Counted from the first letter of the stretch, positions 7,846-17,276 are shown. The stretch: 64,000 nucleotides of DNA from Blautia faecicola (GCF_004123145.1 NZ_SDKC01000001.1:1321501-1385500), one strand, 5' to 3'. The notes: generated from the sequence alone by a model not told the origin. Numbers and translations are program-made.

Positions 7846-9353
7846 GTACACAGGGAAAAGTCTGGCTGGTAGGTGCTGGTCCGGGAGATGTAGGACTTTT
7901 TACAATAAAGGGAAGAGAAATCCTCGCAAAAGCCGAGGTTGTGGTATATGACAGTCTGGTAGGCGACGGCGTGCTGGCGATTGTGCCGGCGTCCGCAGAG
8001 AAGATCAATGTGGGCAAACGCGCCGGACACCACACGATGAAACAGGAAAATATTAATCAGGTTCTTCTGGAGAAAGCCCAGGAGGGAAAACGTGTCGTGC
8101 GCTTAAAGGGCGGTGATCCGTTCCTTTTTGGACGCGGCGGCGAGGAACTGGAACTTCTGTGTGAACATGATATCCCATATGAGGTCGTGCCGGGTGTGAC
8201 TTCCTGCATCGCGGTTCCGGCATATAACGGAATCCCGGTCACACACAGAGATTTTTGTTCTTCTGTCCATGTGATCACCGGTCACAAACGGGAAGGGGAA
8301 AACTATAATATTGATTTTGAAGCGCTCGTAAGAACTCGGGGAACACTGGTATTTCTGATGGGAATCACTGCAATGGAAGATATCTGCAAAGGGCTTCTGG
8401 AAGCCGGTATGGATCCGGAAACTCCGGCGGCAGTGCTGCAGCAGGGAACCACCGCGGGACAAAAACGGGTGGTGGCAACGGTAGCCACCTTAAAACAGGC
8501 ATCCGATGCGGCGAAGATTCAGACACCGGCGATCATCGTGGTCGGACAGGTCTGCCAGGTGGCAGATACGTTCGGCTGGTATGAAAAACTGCCGCTTGCC
8601 GGTTACAAAGTGTTGGTAACCCGGCCGAAAGAACTGGTTTCCGGCATGGCAAAGAAACTCCGGGAACAGGGAGCGGAAGTGCTGGAACTTCCGGCAATCG
8701 GTGTAAAACCGGTGGAAGACAGAACGAACATTTACAAGGCATTTGAAAAACTTGACACCTATCAGTGGCTTGCATTTACCAGTCCGAGCGGTGTGAGAAT
8801 TTTCTTTGAACTGCTGATGGATGCCGGAAAAGATATCCGTGCACTGGGATCGGTAAAGATCGCTACCATCGGAAGAGGAACCGCAAAAGCGTTAAAAGAA
8901 CATCATCTGTATCCGGATCTGATGCCGGAAGTCTTTGACGGGGCATCGCTTGGAGCGAAAATGGCGAAAGAGTGTGAGCCGGGAGCGAAGATTTTACTGG
9001 CGAGAGCGGCGATTGGAAATAAAGAAGTGACCGAAGAACTGGCAAAGAGAGAAGATCTTACGGTAGACGATGTGGCAATCTATGATACCTTTTATGAGAG
9101 TCAGGAACTGATCGATGAAAAAGGACAGTTTGAGAGCGGAAAGATCGACTGTGCGGTATTTACCAGTGCATCGACAGTAAAAGGCTTTGTGGCAGCTACA
9201 CCGGGACTGGATGATACGAAAGTTCTGGCAGCCTGTATCGGAAAACAGACAGAGGCGGAGGCACTGCGCTATGGGATGAAAACGGCAGTTGCAAAGGAAG
9301 CGTCTATTGACAGTCTGGTGGATCTGGTAATAGAATTAAAAATGCAGAAATAA
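7842..9353 (+). CDS. cobA-hemD: Uroporphyrinogen III methyltransferase / uroporphyrinogen III synthase fusion
   Basis: A 503-residue bifunctional enzyme. Residues 1-245 are the SAM-dependent methyltransferase that converts uroporphyrinogen III to precorrin-2. It shows GAGPGD (11-16), RLKGGDPFLFGRGGEE (87-102) and PGVTSCIAVPAYNGIPVTH. Residues about 250-503 are HemD, which closes and rearranges hydroxymethylbilane: VLVTRPKELVSGMAKKL, FTSPSGVRIFFE and FTSASTVKGF are typical of this poorly conserved family. Such CobA-HemD fusions are known in Clostridia. It starts in a 4-nt overlap with the hemC fusion. Confidence 0.95.
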   Translation: MSTQGKVWLVGAGPGDVGLFTIKGREILAKAEVVVYDSLVGDGVLAIVPASAEKINVGKRAGHHTMKQENINQVLLEKAQEGKRVVRLKGGDPFLFGRGGEELELLCEHDIPYEVVPGVTSCIAVPAYNGIPVTHRDFCSSVHVITGHKREGENYNIDFEALVRTRGTLVFLMGITAMEDICKGLLEAGMDPETPAAVLQQGTTAGQKRVVATVATLKQASDAAKIQTPAIIVVGQVCQVADTFGWYEKLPLAGYKVLVTRPKELVSGMAKKLREQGAEVLELPAIGVKPVEDRTNIYKAFEKLDTYQWLAFTSPSGVRIFFELLMDAGKDIRALGSVKIATIGRGTAKALKEHHLYPDLMPEVFDGASLGAKMAKECEPGAKILLARAAIGNKEVTEELAKREDLTVDDVAIYDTFYESQELIDEKGQFESGKIDCAVFTSASTVKGFVAATPGLDDTKVLAACIGKQTEAEALRYGMKTAVAKEASIDSLVDLVIELKMQK

Positions 9354-9390
9354 AAAACAACAAAAACAAACCGACAGAAGAAAGAGGAAA

Positions 9391-10380
9391 ATGAACATGG
9401 ATATGATAAAGAGACCGAGACGGCTCCGTGGAGGAGAGACGATCAGAAAGATGATACGGGAGACCCGGATGGACAAATCTTCCCTGATCTACCCGATGTT
9501 TGTGCAGGAAGGTACCGGAAGAGAGGACGAGATCCCGTCGATGCCGGGACAGTTCCGTTACACACTGGATCGTCTGCCATATGAACTGGAGCGTCTGGCA
9601 AAAGCAGGCGTGGGAAGCGTAATGCTTTTTGGTATCCCGGATCATAAAGACGAGATCGCAAGCCAGGCATACGCCCAGGACGGTATCGTACAGCGCGCTC
9701 TGCAGGTGGGAAAAGAAAAATTCCCGGAACTGTATTATATTACCGATGTGTGCCTGTGCGAGTACACCAGTCATGGTCACTGCGGCATGCTCTGCGGTCA
9801 TGAAGTGGAAAATGACAGCACCCTGGATCTGCTGGCAAAGACAGCTCTGTCCCATGTGCAGGCAGGTGCGGACATGGTAGCACCTTCCGATATGATGGAC
9901 GGTCGTGTGCTGGCAATCCGCAACATGTTAGACAAAAACGGTCACAAAGAGACCCCGATCATGTCCTATGCGGTAAAATACGCATCTGCTTTCTACGGTC
10001 CGTTCCGTGAGGCGGCAGATTCTGCTCCGGCATTCGGAGACAGAAAGAGTTATCAGATGGATCCGCACAACAGCCGCGAAGGTGTGAAAGAAGCCCTTCT
10101 CGATGTGGATGAGGGAGCCGATATCATCATGGTAAAACCGGCGATGTCTTATCTGGATATGATCACAAAAGTAAAAGAAGTGACGAATGTTCCGGTAGCA
10201 GCCTACAGCGTCAGCGGAGAATACGCGATGGTGAAAGCAGCTGCACAGAAAGGCTGGATCGATGAAGAGAGGATCATGTGTGAGATGGCAGTGAGCACCT
10301 ATCGCGCCGGCGCACAGATTTATCTGACTTATTATGCAAAAGAACTGGCAAAATGTATGGACGAAGGGAGGATCGGATAA
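9391..10380 (+). CDS. hemB: Porphobilinogen synthase (ALA dehydratase)
   Basis: A 329-residue TIM-barrel enzyme that condenses two 5-aminolevulinate molecules to porphobilinogen. Zinc ligands Cys121, Cys123 and Cys131 are present in DVCLCEYTSHGHCG, so this is the zinc-dependent type. The Schiff-base lysine pair is Lys196 (SYAVKYASAFYGPF) and Lys249 (IIMVKPAMSYLD). It begins 37 nt after cobA-hemD, and its stop overlaps the hemL start by one base (TAATG). Confidence 0.96.
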   Translation: MNMDMIKRPRRLRGGETIRKMIRETRMDKSSLIYPMFVQEGTGREDEIPSMPGQFRYTLDRLPYELERLAKAGVGSVMLFGIPDHKDEIASQAYAQDGIVQRALQVGKEKFPELYYITDVCLCEYTSHGHCGMLCGHEVENDSTLDLLAKTALSHVQAGADMVAPSDMMDGRVLAIRNMLDKNGHKETPIMSYAVKYASAFYGPFREAADSAPAFGDRKSYQMDPHNSREGVKEALLDVDEGADIIMVKPAMSYLDMITKVKEVTNVPVAAYSVSGEYAMVKAAAQKGWIDEERIMCEMAVSTYRAGAQIYLTYYAKELAKCMDEGRIG

Positions 10381-11660
10381 TGAGCAGATCAGACGAATTA
10401 TTTGAAAGAGCAGTGAAAGTTATTCCGGGAGGCGTCAACAGCCCGGTACGTGCCTACGGCTCTGTGGGAATGACCCCGCGGTTTATCGAGGGAGCCACAG
10501 GTCCGTATGTGGTAGATGCAGACAGCAAGAGATATATCGATTATATCAGTTCCTGGGGACCGATGATCCTTGGTCATAACAACCCGGAAGTCCGGAACGC
10601 CGTGATCCGCAAAGCAGAAAGCGGTCTGAGCTTCGGTGCGGCTACCGAGAGCGAGGTGGAGATGGCAGAATTTATATGTGAAAATATTCCGTCTATCGAG
10701 ATGATCCGTATGGTAAACTCCGGAACAGAAGCCGTGATGAGCGCGATCCGTGCCGCCAGAGGATATACCGGAAGAAATAAAATCGTCAAATTCGCCGGAT
10801 GCTATCACGGACATTCCGATGCCCTGTTGGTAAAAGCCGGTTCCGGTGTGATGACCGCGGGAATCCCGGACAGTGCCGGTGTACCTGCGGGAGCAACCCA
10901 GGATACCCTGACTGCTGTATACAACAATCTTGAAAGCGTCAAGATGCTCTTTGAAGAGAATGAAGGACAGATCGCAGCCGTGATCGTAGAGCCGGTAGCT
11001 GCCAACATGGGTGTGGTACTTCCGAAAGAAGGCTTCTTAAAAGGTCTTCGGGAACTCTGCACAAAAAATGGTACGGTTCTGATCTTTGACGAGGTTATCA
11101 CAGGCTTCCGTCTGGCATTCGGCGGTGCACAGGAACGCTTTGGTATCGAGGCGGATCTGGTGACTTACGGAAAAATCATCGGTGCCGGTATGCCGGTCGG
11201 TGCCTTTGGCGGAAAACGGGAGATCATGGAAGTGATCGCACCGGTCGGTCATGTATACCAGGCAGGAACCCTGAGCGGTAATCCGGTGGCTATGGCAGCA
11301 GGACTGACGCAGTTAAAAATCTTGAAAGATCATCCGGAAATCTACACCAACATGAGCCATATGGGTGACAAGCTGTATGAAGGCATGAAAGAACTGGTGA
11401 AAAAATACGGAAAACCGTGGAAAGTCAACCATATCTGTTCTCTGGGATGCATCTATTTCACCGATCAGGATGTGGAAAATTATGAAGATGCGAAGACTTC
11501 CGATACCGAAGAATTTGCCCGTTACTTCCGCTATATGCTGGAGCATGGGGTACATCTTGGACCGTCTCAGTTCGAGGCAATGTTCTTATCCAATGCGCAT
11601 ACCGAAGAGACAACCAAAGAGACTCTGGATATCTTTGAGGGATTCCTGAAAGCGGAGTAA
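10380..11660 (+). CDS. hemL: Glutamate-1-semialdehyde 2,1-aminomutase
   Basis: A 426-residue PLP enzyme converting glutamate-1-semialdehyde to 5-aminolevulinate. PLP-binding Lys265 lies in VTYGKIIGAGMP, and the family motifs MVNSGTEAVMSA, FDEVITGFR and GTLSGNP are present. Start ATG 10380 overlaps the hemB stop by one base and has GGGAGG upstream. It is the last gene of the hem operon. There is no hemE/hemN here, which fits an operon feeding the corrin/siroheme branch. Confidence 0.96.
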   Translation: MSRSDELFERAVKVIPGGVNSPVRAYGSVGMTPRFIEGATGPYVVDADSKRYIDYISSWGPMILGHNNPEVRNAVIRKAESGLSFGAATESEVEMAEFICENIPSIEMIRMVNSGTEAVMSAIRAARGYTGRNKIVKFAGCYHGHSDALLVKAGSGVMTAGIPDSAGVPAGATQDTLTAVYNNLESVKMLFEENEGQIAAVIVEPVAANMGVVLPKEGFLKGLRELCTKNGTVLIFDEVITGFRLAFGGAQERFGIEADLVTYGKIIGAGMPVGAFGGKREIMEVIAPVGHVYQAGTLSGNPVAMAAGLTQLKILKDHPEIYTNMSHMGDKLYEGMKELVKKYGKPWKVNHICSLGCIYFTDQDVENYEDAKTSDTEEFARYFRYMLEHGVHLGPSQFEAMFLSNAHTEETTKETLDIFEGFLKAE

Positions 11661-11677
11661 TTTTAAGAGGATAATAA

Positions 11678-13369
11678 ATGAAAAGTGAATGGATGATAAC
11701 CCTGCTCACGGCAGGGGGCATCCTGATCCTGTGCACTGCCATGATCATCTGGGATAAGATCCGGCAGCGCAAATGGTTTCTGCGGCACTTAAAACAGCGC
11801 TGGGGAACCATACCGGATCGGGAATATACCCAGGAGGAACTTGAGAGCATTTCCCATTATGCCAGACGGCATGAGGGCGAACCGTTTATGATCGATGACA
11901 TCACCTGGAACGATCTGCAGATGGACGAAATTTTTATACGCATGAACAATACACTATCGTCCTGCGGAGAAGATGTCCTCTATCAGATGCTGCGTCAGCC
12001 ACAGATGCACCGGGAAGTGCTTGAGGAGAGAGAACGACTGATTGCGTATTTTCAGACACATGAAGAGGAGCGGATCCAGGTACTCACCCGGGTAAAGGAA
12101 GTCAAAAAGATCTGGAAAATGTCGATTGCAGATTACATCGATGCACTGAAAGACGTGGATCGCACCGGAAGAGCAAAATATCCCATGCTTGCGGGACTTT
12201 CGGTCGCAGCGATCATCGCTACGTTAATAAAACCGATTCCCTGTATGTTTCTGCTGCTCCTGATGCTCTGTGTCAGTGCGGTGGTTCATACAAGAGATTC
12301 CAAAAAGATCGAACCGTATCTGAACTGCTTCGTCTGCATCCTGCGCCTTCTGCGGGCGGCGGATCAGTTTGAAAAACTGGACAATCCGGTGATCCAGACG
12401 TATCTCGACCGGATCCGAGAGGGAAGAAAGAAAATGAAAAGTTTCCGCCGGGGTGCTTTTTTGGTGGCTTCGACGAATTCTGTACAGGACGGGCTGGAAG
12501 CCATCGTTGTTTCCTATCTGCGGATCATTTTCCAGGTGGATTTTATCAAGTTTTATTCGATGCTAAAGCATGTGGAAGGAAATGAAGCAATCATCGAGGA
12601 CATGTATCAGGCGATCGGGGAACTGGATGCCCTGATCGCAGTCGCTTCGTTCCGAGAGAGCCTTCCGTATTACAGTCTGCCGGAATTTACGGAAACAGAC
12701 AACGCAGAGGGTGCATCTCTGGAAGTTGAGGAACTGTATCACCCGCTGATCGCTGATCCGGTGGTAAATGGTATCCGGATGCAGCGGGGTGTGCTGATCA
12801 CTGGCTCAAATGCCTCCGGAAAATCCACATTCCTAAAGACGATCGCGATCAATACGATCCTGGCGCAGACGGTGCATACCTGCATCGCAAAACAGCACCG
12901 GGGAAGTTTTCTGAAAGTTCTTACCTCGATGGCACTGCGTGACAATCTGGCAGGTGGAGAGAGTTACTATATGGTAGAGATCCGTTCTCTGAAACGAATC
13001 CTAGAGGAATGTGAAAAGCCCGAACCGGTACTATGTATCGTGGATGAGGTTCTTCGCGGAACGAACACGATCGAGCGAATTGCCGCATCCTCGCAGATTC
13101 TTCATTCTCTGGCAAAACCGAAAGTCCTTGCGATGGCGGCAACGCACGATATCGAACTGTCTTATATCCTGGAAAAAGAGTATGATAATTATCACTTTGA
13201 GGAAGAGATTCAGGAAAAGGATGTGGTATTTGACTATAAACTCCGTACCGGCAGAGCCATGACGAGAAATGCGATCCGTCTGCTTGCCATGATCGGCTAT
13301 GATCCGAAGATCATCGAGGCAGCGCAGGAGAGTGCGAAACAGTTTGAAGAAACGGGTGTGTGGAAATAA
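11678..13369 (+). CDS. Membrane-associated MutS-like ATPase
   Basis: A 563-residue protein with the MutS ATPase domain at its C-terminus but no mismatch-recognition domain. Walker A is GSNASGKST (376-384), Walker B/switch LCIVDEVLRGTN (451-462), and ATHDIELS follows. The N-terminus has a membrane segment (residues 7-27), with a second hydrophobic pair at about 171-203. The middle resembles the MutS lever/clamp helices. It belongs to the MutS-related membrane family common in Clostridia and Bacteroidetes, whose role is unknown; it should not be taken for the repair protein. It starts 17 nt after hemL and is probably read through from it. Confidence 0.85.
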   Translation: MKSEWMITLLTAGGILILCTAMIIWDKIRQRKWFLRHLKQRWGTIPDREYTQEELESISHYARRHEGEPFMIDDITWNDLQMDEIFIRMNNTLSSCGEDVLYQMLRQPQMHREVLEERERLIAYFQTHEEERIQVLTRVKEVKKIWKMSIADYIDALKDVDRTGRAKYPMLAGLSVAAIIATLIKPIPCMFLLLLMLCVSAVVHTRDSKKIEPYLNCFVCILRLLRAADQFEKLDNPVIQTYLDRIREGRKKMKSFRRGAFLVASTNSVQDGLEAIVVSYLRIIFQVDFIKFYSMLKHVEGNEAIIEDMYQAIGELDALIAVASFRESLPYYSLPEFTETDNAEGASLEVEELYHPLIADPVVNGIRMQRGVLITGSNASGKSTFLKTIAINTILAQTVHTCIAKQHRGSFLKVLTSMALRDNLAGGESYYMVEIRSLKRILEECEKPEPVLCIVDEVLRGTNTIERIAASSQILHSLAKPKVLAMAATHDIELSYILEKEYDNYHFEEEIQEKDVVFDYKLRTGRAMTRNAIRLLAMIGYDPKIIEAAQESAKQFEETGVWK

Positions 13370-13382
13370 AAGGAGAAGTGTT

Positions 13383-13859
13383 ATGTTAGTAAAAATCTAT
13401 ACCGACGGCGCAGCCAGAGGCAACCCGGACGGACCGGGCGGGTACGGCTGTGTCTTGCATTATACCGATCGAAACGGAAATCTTCACGAGAAAGAGCTTT
13501 CCGCAGGATACAAAAAGACAACGAATAACCGGATGGAACTGATGGCGGCGATCGTGGGACTTGAAGCTCTAAACCGTCCCTGCCAGATCCAGTTATACTC
13601 CGATTCCAAGTATCTGGTTGATGCTTTTAACCAGCACTGGATCGACGGCTGGATCAAAAAAGGCTGGAAACGCGGAAAAAATGAACCGGTAAAAAATGTG
13701 GATCTGTGGAAACGGCTGTTACAGGCGAAAGAACCGCACCAGGTAGAATTTATCTGGGTGAAAGGCCACGACGGTCACGAGATGAATGAGCGGTGTGATT
13801 ACCTGGCAACCTCCGCGGCGGATGGAGACAATCTGCTGGTGGATCCGGGGATCGCATAA
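13383..13859 (+). CDS. rnhA: Ribonuclease HI
   Basis: A 158-residue RNase HI that cleaves the RNA strand of RNA-DNA hybrids. The catalytic carboxylates are Asp8 (IYTDGAARGNP), Glu52 (NNRMELMAA), Asp74 (LYSDSKYL) and Asp139 (ERCDYLA). The basic handle with WIKKGWKRGKNEPVKN is present, so this is the E. coli-like form. Start ATG 13383 follows AGGAGAAG; an upstream extension would overlap the MutS-like gene. Confidence 0.95.
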   Translation: MLVKIYTDGAARGNPDGPGGYGCVLHYTDRNGNLHEKELSAGYKKTTNNRMELMAAIVGLEALNRPCQIQLYSDSKYLVDAFNQHWIDGWIKKGWKRGKNEPVKNVDLWKRLLQAKEPHQVEFIWVKGHDGHEMNERCDYLATSAADGDNLLVDPGIA

Positions 13860-13949
13860 AGAAAAAGGTCATTCAGAATGATTTTGTTATAAAAAACAGA
13901 TGAAAAATCTGATCTTCGGGAGAGAGGAAGAGAAGGAGGATCTTTTATT

Positions 13950-14585
13950 ATGGGAACAAAAAAGAATAATCTGGGGGTTCGTATCGCAATGGCGGTAATC
14001 GGAATCGCACTGACTGCGGCTTCCGTAGGACTCCAGAAAATTTCAGGGCTTGGAGTGGATCCGTTCAGCGTTATTATTTTTGGATTTTCCAATGCTTTTC
14101 ATGCGACATACCAGACGGTATACATTGTGGTGTGTGCTGTTTTGCTGATCATAGCATTTATCTTTAACCGAAAATTACTTGGAATTGCAACAGTTGTCAA
14201 TCTGTTTTTCAGTGGATTTGTCACAGATGCCACCAGAAAAGCAGTTGTAAAAATGGTGGGAGAACATCCGTCAATGGCAGTGCGTGTGATTTTACTGTTG
14301 ATTGTTGTGATACTGATTTCTATTTCCTCTGCTTTGTATTACTCTTCAGAGCTTGGCGTGTCTCCATACGATGCACAGGCACTGACAATCACGGAGAAAA
14401 CAAAATTTCCGTTCCGCGCAGTAAGAATCAGTACCGACGTGGTATGTTGTGCGGTCGGCTTTGCTCTGGGAGGAGACCTGGGACTGGCCACACTGGTCTA
14501 TGCTTTCTGTATGGGACCGTTCATCCAGTTTTGCAGAGAACATTTTACGGATAAGATGGCAGCAGGAGAAATGTTTCACAAATAA
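13950..14585 (+). CDS. YczE/YitT-type integral membrane protein
   Basis: A 211-residue protein with about five predicted membrane helices: residues 12-30, 50-68, 75-95, 110-130 and 160-185. The motif SGLGVDPFSVIIFG near the first loop and its echo SELGVSPYDAQAL near residue 135 suggest an internal repeat, as in YczE/YyaS/YitT-type families. Function is unknown. It has its own AGGAGGATC site and a terminator directly behind it, so it is a single-gene unit or the end of the rnhA transcript. Confidence 0.75.
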   Translation: MGTKKNNLGVRIAMAVIGIALTAASVGLQKISGLGVDPFSVIIFGFSNAFHATYQTVYIVVCAVLLIIAFIFNRKLLGIATVVNLFFSGFVTDATRKAVVKMVGEHPSMAVRVILLLIVVILISISSALYYSSELGVSPYDAQALTITEKTKFPFRAVRISTDVVCCAVGFALGGDLGLATLVYAFCMGPFIQFCREHFTDKMAAGEMFHK

Positions 14586-14600
14586 AGAACGAGAATAAGG

Positions 14601-14629
14601 GAAAATCCGCTGGTGTCCAGCGGATTTTC
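14601..14629 (+). terminator. Intrinsic terminator
   Basis: Perfect 12-bp stem AAAATCCGCTGG / CCAGCGGATTTT with a TGT loop, directly after the YczE-like gene. Confidence 0.85.
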
Positions 14630-14741
14630 TGTGAGCACGGAGTATATTTGAAATTATATTTTGAAAAACGGTGTGAGAGCAGACAGCACAGCATCCGGTG
14701 TATTTTTTTCGTGAGTTTTTCCAACGATCACGGAATAATGA

Positions 14742-14770
14742 TTGACAGTATGCACGTAGAATGCTATACT
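14742..14770 (+). promoter_or_regulatory. Promoter of first riboswitch-lipoprotein unit
   Basis: TTGACA (14742-14747), 17-bp spacer, TATACT (14765-14770). A near-consensus housekeeping promoter about 60 bp before the riboswitch aptamer. Confidence 0.8.
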
Positions 14771-14828
14771 CATTCTGTTAAAAAGATAACGGTAAAAATT
14801 ACCGAATATCGACCACATAGAAAAGCGT

Positions 14829-15034
14829 AAGGTGTCGGATGACAGAAGATTTCTGTTAATCCGGTGAAAAGGGAAACAGGTGTGAATCCTGTACGAACTC
14901 GTCACCGTGATTCGCGAGGGAAGACAAAAACCACTGGGAAACCGGGAAGGTGTCAAACCGCTTGAGCGATCAGCCGGGAGACCTGCCTTTGCGCAGTACG
15001 GGAACGAAAGTTCAGGCCACGAGGAATTGGCAGT
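14829..15034 (+). promoter_or_regulatory. Cobalamin riboswitch 1
   Basis: Contains the conserved cobalamin aptamer pieces in order: AAGGTGTCGG, GGTGAAAAGGGAAACAGG, GTGTGAATCCTGTACG, CCACTGGGAAACCGGGAAGG, and the B12 box CAGCCGGGAGACCTGCC (14971-14987). The sequence resembles class I (adenosylcobalamin-type) aptamers. A possible kissing-loop partner, GGCCACGAGG, lies at the 3' end and is shared with riboswitch 2. The expression platform is the terminator at 15178-15204, so high cobalamin should stop expression of the lipoprotein gene. Confidence 0.93.
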
Positions 15035-15177
15035 ACGAAAGAAAAACCTGTTTGCTTGTATAAAAATGGTTTTTCCGGCACTTATGGTGAAAGAAACATC
15101 TATAACCGTTAAACGGTTCTGGTATCCCTGAAACTGATTCTGAAACTATAAGAAGAATTCCAAATGTAGTACCTACT

Positions 15178-15204
15178 ACCTTCGTCTCCGGACGGAGGTT
15201 TTTT
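15178..15204 (+). terminator. Riboswitch 1 expression-platform terminator
   Basis: Stem ACCTTCGTC / GACGGAGGT with TCCG loop and TTTTTT, 103 nt before the lipoprotein start. Confidence 0.8.
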
Positions 15205-15306
15205 ACGTTTCATGCGGGCAGGACCCCAGACAACCTTCTTCGGAGAGCCGTCCTGTACCACCGTGGTACACAATCTCAAAAGGACAAAGACAGGAGGAAC
15301 CATGAG

Positions 15307-16587
15307 ATGAAAAAGAAAATTGTAGTGCTGATGCTTTCAGCAGCTATGACCATGTCCATGATGACAGGATGTGGAAACACAGCAAAGGATGACAGTGCAT
15401 CCACAACAACAGAAACAACAAAGGATGCAGAAGCCACAGAAGAAGCAGAGCCGACAGAAGAAGCCACAGAAGAAGCAACAGACGACAGTGCATCTGACCA
15501 GGAGGCAGCAGATAAAGTAGCAGCCCTGATCGATCAGATCTATGTGCAGGAAAGAAACGACAACACTGACGAACAGTGTAAAGAAGCCAAAGAAGCCTGG
15601 GATGCTCTGACCGACGCACAGAAAGAACTGGTAGAAGGTGAAAATGCAGACCCTGATTACTTCGGAAGAGATACCGGTGATGCATCCAAGGACGATCCGT
15701 TAAACGGAGATGACATCGGTGACAACGAACTGCTGGTAGTAAGTTTCGGTACTTCCTTCAACGGCAGCCGTGCAGCAGATATCGGAGGTATCGAGAAAGC
15801 CCTGCAGACCGCATATCCGGACTGGTCCGTAAGAAGAGCCTTTACCGCACAGATCATCATCAACCATGTACAGGCCCGTGATGATGAGAAGATCGACAAT
15901 ATGGATCAGGCCCTGCAGCGTGCCGTAGACAATGGCGTAAAGAACCTGGTGGTACAGCCGACCCATCTGATGCATGGCGCTGAGTATGACGAGCTGACAG
16001 AAGCAGTAGAAGGCTACAAAGATAAATTTGAATCCGTAACTATCGCAGAGCCACTGTTGGGAGAAGTCGGGGACAGTGACGATGCAGTCAATGATGACAA
16101 AAAAGCAGTAGCAGAAGCCATCACAGCAGAGGCAGTAAAAACTGCAGGATATGATGATCTGGATGCGGCAGAGGCAGACGGAACCGCATTCGTATTCATG
16201 GGACACGGAACTTCCCACACTGCGAAGATCAGCTACAGCCAGATGCAGAGCCAGATGAACGATCTGGGATACAAGAATGTATTTATCGGAACTGTAGAAG
16301 GCGAGCCGGAAGATACTGCATGTGAAGCAGTGATCGAAAAGATCAAAGAAGCAGGATACAAAAAAGTAGTGCTTCGTCCTCTGATGGTAGTAGCCGGAGA
16401 CCATGCAAATAACGATATGGCCGGAGATGATGAGGATTCCTGGAAGAGCCAGTTCGAGGCATCAGGAGCATTTGACAAGATTGATACTCAGATCGCAGGA
16501 CTGGGAGAGATCTCTTCTATCCAGGATCTGTATGTAGCACATAGTAAAGCTGCAATTGATGGAAAGAGCGCTTCTACAGCAAACTAA
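15307..16587 (+). CDS. CbiK-like chelatase lipoprotein, copy 1
   Basis: A 426-residue protein with a lipoprotein signal (lysine-rich start, hydrophobic core, MMTGC, lipidated Cys22), a Thr/Glu/Ala-rich linker (about 28-60), a small helical module ending in WDALTDAQKELVEG, a spacer type common in Lachnospiraceae surface proteins, and a CbiK-type chelatase domain (about 135-420). The His-Glu-His residues of CbiK are kept: MGHGTSH, GTVEGEP and VAGDHANND. It is thus predicted to sit on the outer face of the cytoplasmic membrane. An extracytoplasmic CbiK is known in Desulfovibrio. Cobalamin control points to corrinoid, cobalt or sirohydrochlorin handling; the actual activity is inference. Confidence 0.88.
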   Translation: MKKKIVVLMLSAAMTMSMMTGCGNTAKDDSASTTTETTKDAEATEEAEPTEEATEEATDDSASDQEAADKVAALIDQIYVQERNDNTDEQCKEAKEAWDALTDAQKELVEGENADPDYFGRDTGDASKDDPLNGDDIGDNELLVVSFGTSFNGSRAADIGGIEKALQTAYPDWSVRRAFTAQIIINHVQARDDEKIDNMDQALQRAVDNGVKNLVVQPTHLMHGAEYDELTEAVEGYKDKFESVTIAEPLLGEVGDSDDAVNDDKKAVAEAITAEAVKTAGYDDLDAAEADGTAFVFMGHGTSHTAKISYSQMQSQMNDLGYKNVFIGTVEGEPEDTACEAVIEKIKEAGYKKVVLRPLMVVAGDHANNDMAGDDEDSWKSQFEASGAFDKIDTQIAGLGEISSIQDLYVAHSKAAIDGKSASTAN

Positions 16588-16659
16588 AACATATCAGATA
16601 CGTAACTGCTCAGCACCCACTGTGAAGGTACTGAAAAGTTATGACAGATAAATAAAAGG

Positions 16660-16716
16660 AACAGCCTGTCCGATCAGCTGCTATTCAGTGACTGGTCAGA
16701 CTGGCTGTTTTTTGCC
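16660..16716 (+). terminator. Intrinsic terminator after lipoprotein copy 1
   Basis: Imperfect long stem AACAGCCTGTCCGATCAG / CTGGTCAGACTGGCTGTT followed by a T-run. It separates the two riboswitch units, so each is transcribed independently. Confidence 0.8.
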
Positions 16717-16774
16717 AAAATCCAGAGACATACAAGTCAAAATGCCATCACCGAAGGTGATTAGAAATGCATAC

Positions 16775-16813
16775 TGCATCGTAACTGTGAGGCTACTGAA
16801 CAGTTACGATGCA
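16775..16813 (+). repeat. Dispersed hairpin repeat, type A
   Basis: Perfect 14-bp inverted repeat TGCATCGTAACTGT / ACAGTTACGATGCA around GAGGCTACTGA. A close copy of the core lies at 24628-24654, and a decayed one at 16602-16642. It ends 3 bp before the -35 box of the second riboswitch unit. Confidence 0.7.
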
Positions 16814-16816
16814 ACA

Positions 16817-16845
16817 TTGACAAGTAATTGGAGCGGTGCTAGAAT
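16817..16845 (+). promoter_or_regulatory. Promoter of second riboswitch-lipoprotein unit
   Basis: TTGACA (16817-16822), 17-bp spacer, TAGAAT (16840-16845), about 36 bp before the aptamer. Confidence 0.8.
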
Positions 16846-16880
16846 AAACAGGAAATACAGCATAACTGAATAAAATGTGT

Positions 16881-17105
16881 AAGGTGCCGGACGAAAAAAT
16901 GTCCGGTGAAAAGGGAAACCGGTGAGAATCCGGTACGAACTCGTCACCGTAATTCGCGAGTTGAGGCTAATAACCACTGGGAAACCGGGAAGGGAGCCAA
17001 AGTGTCAGAGCGATCAGTCGGGAGACCTGCCTTTCGCAGTACGGGAATAAGAACAGTTACTGTGCGCGGTAACTGAGAATTCAGGCCACGAGGGACTGGC
17101 AGTAC
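16881..17105 (+). promoter_or_regulatory. Cobalamin riboswitch 2
   Basis: Same architecture as riboswitch 1: AAGGTGCCGG, GGTGAAAAGGGAAACCGG, GTGAGAATCCGGTACG, the identical CCACTGGGAAACCGGGAAGG, and B12 box CAGTCGGGAGACCTGCC. The variable peripheral part after the B12 box carries an extra AGTTAC / GTAACT hairpin (17055-17073) not present in riboswitch 1. The terminator at 17154-17180 is the expression platform. Confidence 0.93.
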
Positions 17106-17153
17106 AAAATTAAGAAAGTCAGAATCATACTGGCTGATTCTTGTGTAACCTGT

Positions 17154-17180
17154 ACCTCCGCCAATTGGCGGAGGTTTTTC
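17154..17180 (+). terminator. Riboswitch 2 expression-platform terminator
   Basis: Perfect palindrome ACCTCCGCCAA / TTGGCGGAGGT followed by TTTT. Confidence 0.85.
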
Positions 17181-17276
17181 TTGTATAGGACAGTAATAAT
17201 TGGTCCGTTGGATCAATTATGATTTTCTTTTTTTTATTCATTTATGTACTTATATCTGAAAACAGGAGGATTTAAC

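Noticed and set aside
11678-13369. MutS mismatch repair protein
   Set aside because: Only the ATPase domain is shared; the mismatch-binding domain is absent and membrane segments are present.
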